Under the pieces are notes generated by a model. That model saw nothing but the letters and a program-made list of their open reading frames with translations, had not been told where the DNA came from and did no database searches. Below, in pieces: positions 11,101 through 14,973 of a stretch of 14,973 nucleotides of DNA. The first letter of the stretch is position 1. Every line of letters starts with the position of its first letter. The DNA lies in NCBI GenBank assembly GCA_000310025.1, contig FN649751.1, positions 2,665,862 to 2,680,834 on the forward strand, written 5' to 3'. A program made the position numbers and the translations under genes. Source of the stretch: Ectocarpus siliculosus (lineage: Eukaryota > Sar > Phaeophyceae > Ectocarpales > Ectocarpaceae).

Positions 11101-14100
11101 AGTATGGGAGGCGGAATGTATTTTGTAGCGTGGTAGACGAAAGAGCGTACCGTAGTACTTTTGAGTGCTTTAGCTGTCTGTGTGCTCTCAACACTGTTCC
11201 GTGTGTCTGCGCGTAGGTAGTGCTTGGACCGTTGGATGTTGTGTGCAAGTATCGTAGCACTAACGAGTAATAAGAGTGCGCCGGACCCCCCGCAAGCGCA
11301 AAACAAACAATAGCATCTACTACGTACCAAAATACCTTTGTTGTCGTGGTCATTTTGTTGGTTGATTCGGATTGTCTTGTTTGAATGTAAGCGCTGCGCC
11401 GCGCCCACTACCTGATTCGTGGAAGCCGCGGCAGCAAGCCACGCCACTCTGTCATCACGCGGCCGGCTGGTTTATCGCGGATTCTGCTGTACCACCCACG
11501 GTACAGCGGTACGCGCTGCTGGATGTCGTGTCAAGAGTCGCAAACAAGCGCAGAAGAAGAGTTGTGGCGTCATGCGTGTTTTCGATCACCTCGCTCAGAA
11601 GGGGGAAAAAGGAGGTGCGCGATGGGAAGAAAAAAATATATATATACTCGAAAAGATATTATCCCGCGGCGGAACGTGTGACTGGGTGCCTGCTTCCCTT
11701 CGTGTTTGTATTGGGGGCATTCTTCTTTGTGTCGCACTGCACGTTTGAAGCGGGTGGCGTACCGCGTTTTTCGCAACACGAAACTCGCAGACAGCATACA
11801 TGGGCCCTGCCGAGACTGGTCGAAATAAACGATCTCGTGGTTTGCAAGCGGCCAATCAATATCCAGCGGCATCAAGCCCGCTGATAGACAAGCTGGTTGC
11901 TGTGTGTTGAGACCTAAACCACCGTACGTAGATCCAAGCGCGGATGGCGCGAACGCACCGCGTTGAGCGTTTTTTCCTCCTTTTTTTTGTGCCGAACGAG
12001 CCACACATGCAAGCAACTTTCCGCACACCGGCTGGCGCGCGTCGTCAAATGATGATTCAACGCATCCCCTCGCTTGTCCCGACTATGTCTTCGTTAAATG
12101 TTTCCGCCGACTTAAATCAACCCCGGATGGTGCCATTCGGATGCTTCCAACACCCACGGGCAAAACACTTGGCAAAACTCACAAAAGGCATCATGCACAG
12201 CAAACAACACATCTTGTGCACACCCACACAAAAGCAATATTCACAAGAACTGCAGTTCGCATCCCGTGGAGGCGAGCGGGCGGGAAGAAAATCGCGCCGT
12301 TTTACTGAAAACAGATATGCCTCCGCCGCCGCCGCCCCGCCCCCTCCGCCGCGTGCGCGCCCACGGCACACATGATACATTACAATTGAGACTTCCATGC
12401 TTGTCGAAAAACTGAAGCCAAGCCACATCAAACCGAACTAGGTAACCGCTGTTGATTCCCACTGCTGTACGAAGAACATGGCGATCCTTTTCCACCTGAC
12501 AACAACAACAAAAAAATGCATGTGCCTGAAAACTAAATATGCTTGCCTGGTGCATTATTCCTGTTCGCATCTGGTGGGACAAATCGTTTTACTTTTTTGA
12601 GCGAGATCATCGCCATAGCATAGGACTACTACTGCTGTAGTTTTTTTTTCATCGCCGGTGCTTGTTGTTGTGTTTTTCTCGTAGTAGCACGCACGTGGAA
12701 GGATGCATGTTCTTCATATCGACGACACTACTACTACTACTAAGCGTCCAGGAGCGACGACACCCAACACACCAAGAATCAATGAATCCAACAGAGAGGG
12801 CAACGTCTATCAAACAGGGCTTACGTGGTGGGTGCGCTCGCCCACAGCAGTGATGCTCAAGGAATACCTCTAGGCCCCAGCGGAAAAAATTAAGTGCGTT
12901 GTGGCGTATGGTACGGCCAATAGCAAAGGGCACTCAACACCACGTCCCACGGGAACTGTTTCCACAACACTCTCAAGCCCGGACAATATCGGGAAGTCTG
13001 TGCGCTGGCGCCACGGTAGGGTTTGCAAACAGCGTGATGTCCACATTTGTTTATTCCTCACGGTCGCATCTCACCACCGAGTCCAGAGCTTTGGCAACAG
13101 CATGGGAATGAATGCTTCCATCCGTCAGCCGATAAAATAAGGCTTGCCCACCGCAGAACACGGGGGCGCCGTGAATGCGGGGTTCGACACACGCACACAC
13201 AAAAAATCACCCGGTCCTCCTTAGCCACCAGTAGCGAAAACACGCACGCGCGCGCTGGGTTTTCAAAAGAACGGACAGACTGCTGCTGCTGCTACACATC
13301 CGGCGTGCGTTTCCACGAGCCGGAAACGGGCGGGGGGTACAAAAATACCTAGAAAAACGTGCATAGAAAATGCAGGAACACATGGGACAACTGGCTAGAT
13401 AATCAACTGATCGATACATCCATCAACTGCTTCTTCAGGATAACATTTTCCTCCTGCCTTGCTTGGTGCTGCGTGGAAAACAGCACGGAGCAGTATCATT
13501 CCCCCCCCCGAGAGGTGAAGATAAAAAAGAAGGAAGGGGAGAACACGCACGCCGCGAGCCTGCCGCTGCACACCGAACACGCAACACAAGACTGTACGCA
13601 TACCTCTAGCAGGATAAACACACCTGCACGATGATTGGATAGGCCATGTCTCTCACGTCGGCCAGGCTTCGCCTCACTCCACACGAAAAAAGGATGACCA
13701 CACACAAAAATAATACACAACAAGGACAAATCCCAGAACATCGTTCAGCCCCGCCATAGCTATTGTAGCGGTGGCCCCTCTCCCTACCGTCATCACCACC
13801 TGCTTCGGCACCTGAGACGCATACAAAACGAGACTAAGTGACGGACGCACACCGCGGATGATGGACATCCTTTTCGCCGAACCGAAAGTTGGGCGACAAA
13901 ACCGAAAAGGCCGCACCAAAAGTACGCCGACCTATCAGACAACCCTCTTTCCCGCCGTCTCACACAGCCGAAATCGCTGCTGCTATCGACCCCTCTCTTC
14001 TCGAAGACACACCAACGCCGTTCCTTCCTTGCCGTGTCCTCGCCACGTGGCCGTCCGTCGGCATGTCTTTCCCCAACCCCGGGCGGTACCCCGCTTCGCC

Positions 14101-14340
14101 CCATCGACGGGCCTTAGACCGCTCCCTCTGCCTACTACATGGCTCGTAGACAGAGAGAGGGAGAGGCGCAGCCGCCAAGAAAGAGCTGTGCTACACTTCG
14201 CAAACGACGACGGGATGAAACAAAAGAAAAAAAAAAAACACGCACCAGTCAATCTGTATGCTGGTGGTTGTGTGTTCCCGGATTCTCTCCCGGGGCAAAC
14301 AACACTTGAGGAGGAGAAGAACGAAACCCTAACAAAACTA
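11101..14340. other. Intergenic region between convergent genes B and C
   Basis: About 3.2 kb with no reading frame of convincing composition and no recognisable RNA gene. The two flanking genes converge, so part of it should be 3' untranslated sequence. Minor features are ACT/CTA trinucleotide runs near 12624 and 12730 and AT-rich spots at 11630-11650. Confidence 0.6.
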
Positions 14341-14973
14341 CTACTCGGTCTTGGTCGCCTCTCCCGCATCGATGCCGCTGCCGCTGCCGCCCTGCTGCTG
14401 TTGCACGAACGAGTGGTACCACGCCGACACCATTCCCCCCGGCCCTACCGCTTCCGTCGACCCCTCTTGTTGCGGGTTCCCGCCGCCGCCCTCCTCGCCG
14501 ACACCGCTGCTGCCCTGCGGCACGCCAACACCCCCCTCCCCCCCCGCCGTTTCCGACGCCCACGTCGCCCCCGGCGGGGCTGGCCCAGGCGCTGGGGCCG
14601 ATTTCGGCGGCAACCCCACCGCGGACACCGAAAGGGGACACAGGACCGCCGTATCGGGGTCATCACCGTCGCCGCCGCCGTCGCCGCCGCCGCCTGCGGC
14701 GGGGGTAGGAACGTGCTGCTGGGGACACGAAATCGGCTGCGGCTGCGGCGGGAATGATTGGCCGCCGTAGTTCGCCGCCGGTGGCGGGCCGTCGGCATAG
14801 CCCGGCAGAAGATGCGGCTGCTTTGCTGGACTAAGCGCCGGAAACTGTGGGTGGAAATTCGGAAGCCACGGCGTAGGATGCGGGTACGTCAGCGGCGGCG
14901 TCGGCGGCGGCGGACCGGAAAACGACGCGATCGCCGCGGGGGGTGGGGGGGGCTTGGCGGGATACGAGACGGC
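14341..14973 (-). CDS. Pro/Gly/Gln-rich protein of unknown function, C-terminal part
   Basis: The minus-strand frame is open from the window edge to a TAG at 14341 (210 residues). The N-terminal half is Pro-rich (AKPPPPPAAIASFSG, TPWLPNFHPQFPALSPAKQP), with NYGGQSFPPQPQP, then a Gly/Asp run (GGGGDGGGDGDD) and a Gly/Ala/Pro segment. It ends AWYHSFVQQQQGG…EATKTE. Such composition indicates an intrinsically disordered tail, common in transcription and RNA-binding regulators, but no domain is visible and no function should be assigned. The other frames are also open because of high GC. I prefer this one because it reaches the edge without a stop and has scattered aromatic residues in place of the Arg-rich shadow composition. 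Splicing upstream cannot be judged. Confidence 0.5.
   Translation of the reverse strand, partial: AVSYPAKPPPPPAAIASFSGPPPPTPPLTYPHPTPWLPNFHPQFPALSPAKQPHLLPGYADGPPPAANYGGQSFPPQPQPISCPQQHVPTPAAGGGGDGGGDGDDPDTAVLCPLSVSAVGLPPKSAPAPGPAPPGATWASETAGGEGGVGVPQGSSGVGEEGGGGNPQQEGSTEAVGPGGMVSAWYHSFVQQQQGGSGSGIDAGEATKTE

Noticed and set aside
11944-12375. 143-residue plus-strand reading frame starting with ATG
   Set aside because: Its composition looks random, it ends in a CCG-repeat, and no motif or splice partner was found.
13130-13200. GGGTTCGACAC at about 13180 as a tRNA B-box
   Set aside because: No flanking T-stem complement, acceptor stem or anticodon arm can be built around it.
13858-14757. 299-residue plus-strand reading frame
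   Set aside because: Its second half is the Arg-rich shadow of the minus-strand gene C and the first half has no protein-like composition. It probably reflects high GC content.
1-14973. CRISPR array, toxin-antitoxin, phage or other prokaryotic system
   Set aside because: No regularly spaced direct repeats with unique spacers and no prokaryotic gene organisation; the genes are split by spliceosomal introns.

Overview
This window looks like nuclear DNA of a photosynthetic stramenopile, most likely a brown alga of the Ectocarpus type. The evidence is split genes with GT-AG introns of about 0.6-2.7 kb, GC-rich coding sequence, a compact head-to-head gene pair, abundant (CT)n and (CAA)n microsatellites, and a dispersed repeat whose spurious translation (GMHDYEYTPPP) I associate from memory with brown algal protein sets. 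The assignment is an inference. I see no prokaryotic operon, CRISPR array, RNA gene or defence locus.

Gene A (minus strand, 8577 down to 837, continuing past the left edge) is a SEL1L/Hrd3 homologue, the ER-membrane adaptor of the HRD1 ubiquitin-ligase complex in ER-associated degradation. I rebuilt six exons whose intron phases all agree (2, 2, 0, 0, 0, 0). They give 470 residues: a signal peptide, then SEL1-type helical repeats up to the conserved LFKNVVERG segment. The C-terminal part, including the expected membrane anchor, lies outside the window.

Gene B (plus strand, 8778-10943) starts 200 bp from gene A in a divergent arrangement. Three exons with matching phases encode 267 residues: a probable mitochondrial presequence, an acidic middle and a very basic C-terminus. 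I do not recognise the family. The shared 200-bp promoter carries a CACGTG box and, on the gene A strand, a near match to the unfolded-protein-response element ERSE-II.

Gene C (minus strand, 14341 to the right edge) is the C-terminal part of a Pro/Gly/Gln-rich, probably disordered protein of unknown function. About 3.2 kb between genes B and C (11101-14340) holds nothing I can support as a gene.

A dispersed non-autonomous repeat appears four times: a remnant at 1-50, 2315-2840, 5422-6009 (opposite orientation) and 10975-11100 (truncated). Each copy has a G- or C-run at its GGTGTACTC end. The two long copies are inverted and closely bracket exons 2-4 of gene A. One of them appears to supply the pyrimidine tract of a 3' splice site. 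A separate pattern is that every long (CT)n tract lies, pyrimidine on the sense strand, just upstream of a 3' splice site, twice in front of acceptors that themselves follow purine-rich sequence. The left edge also holds a LINE-type retrotransposon fragment. I did not find a wholly new multi-gene system; the strongest leads are the repeat and splice-site architecture and the divergent promoter.
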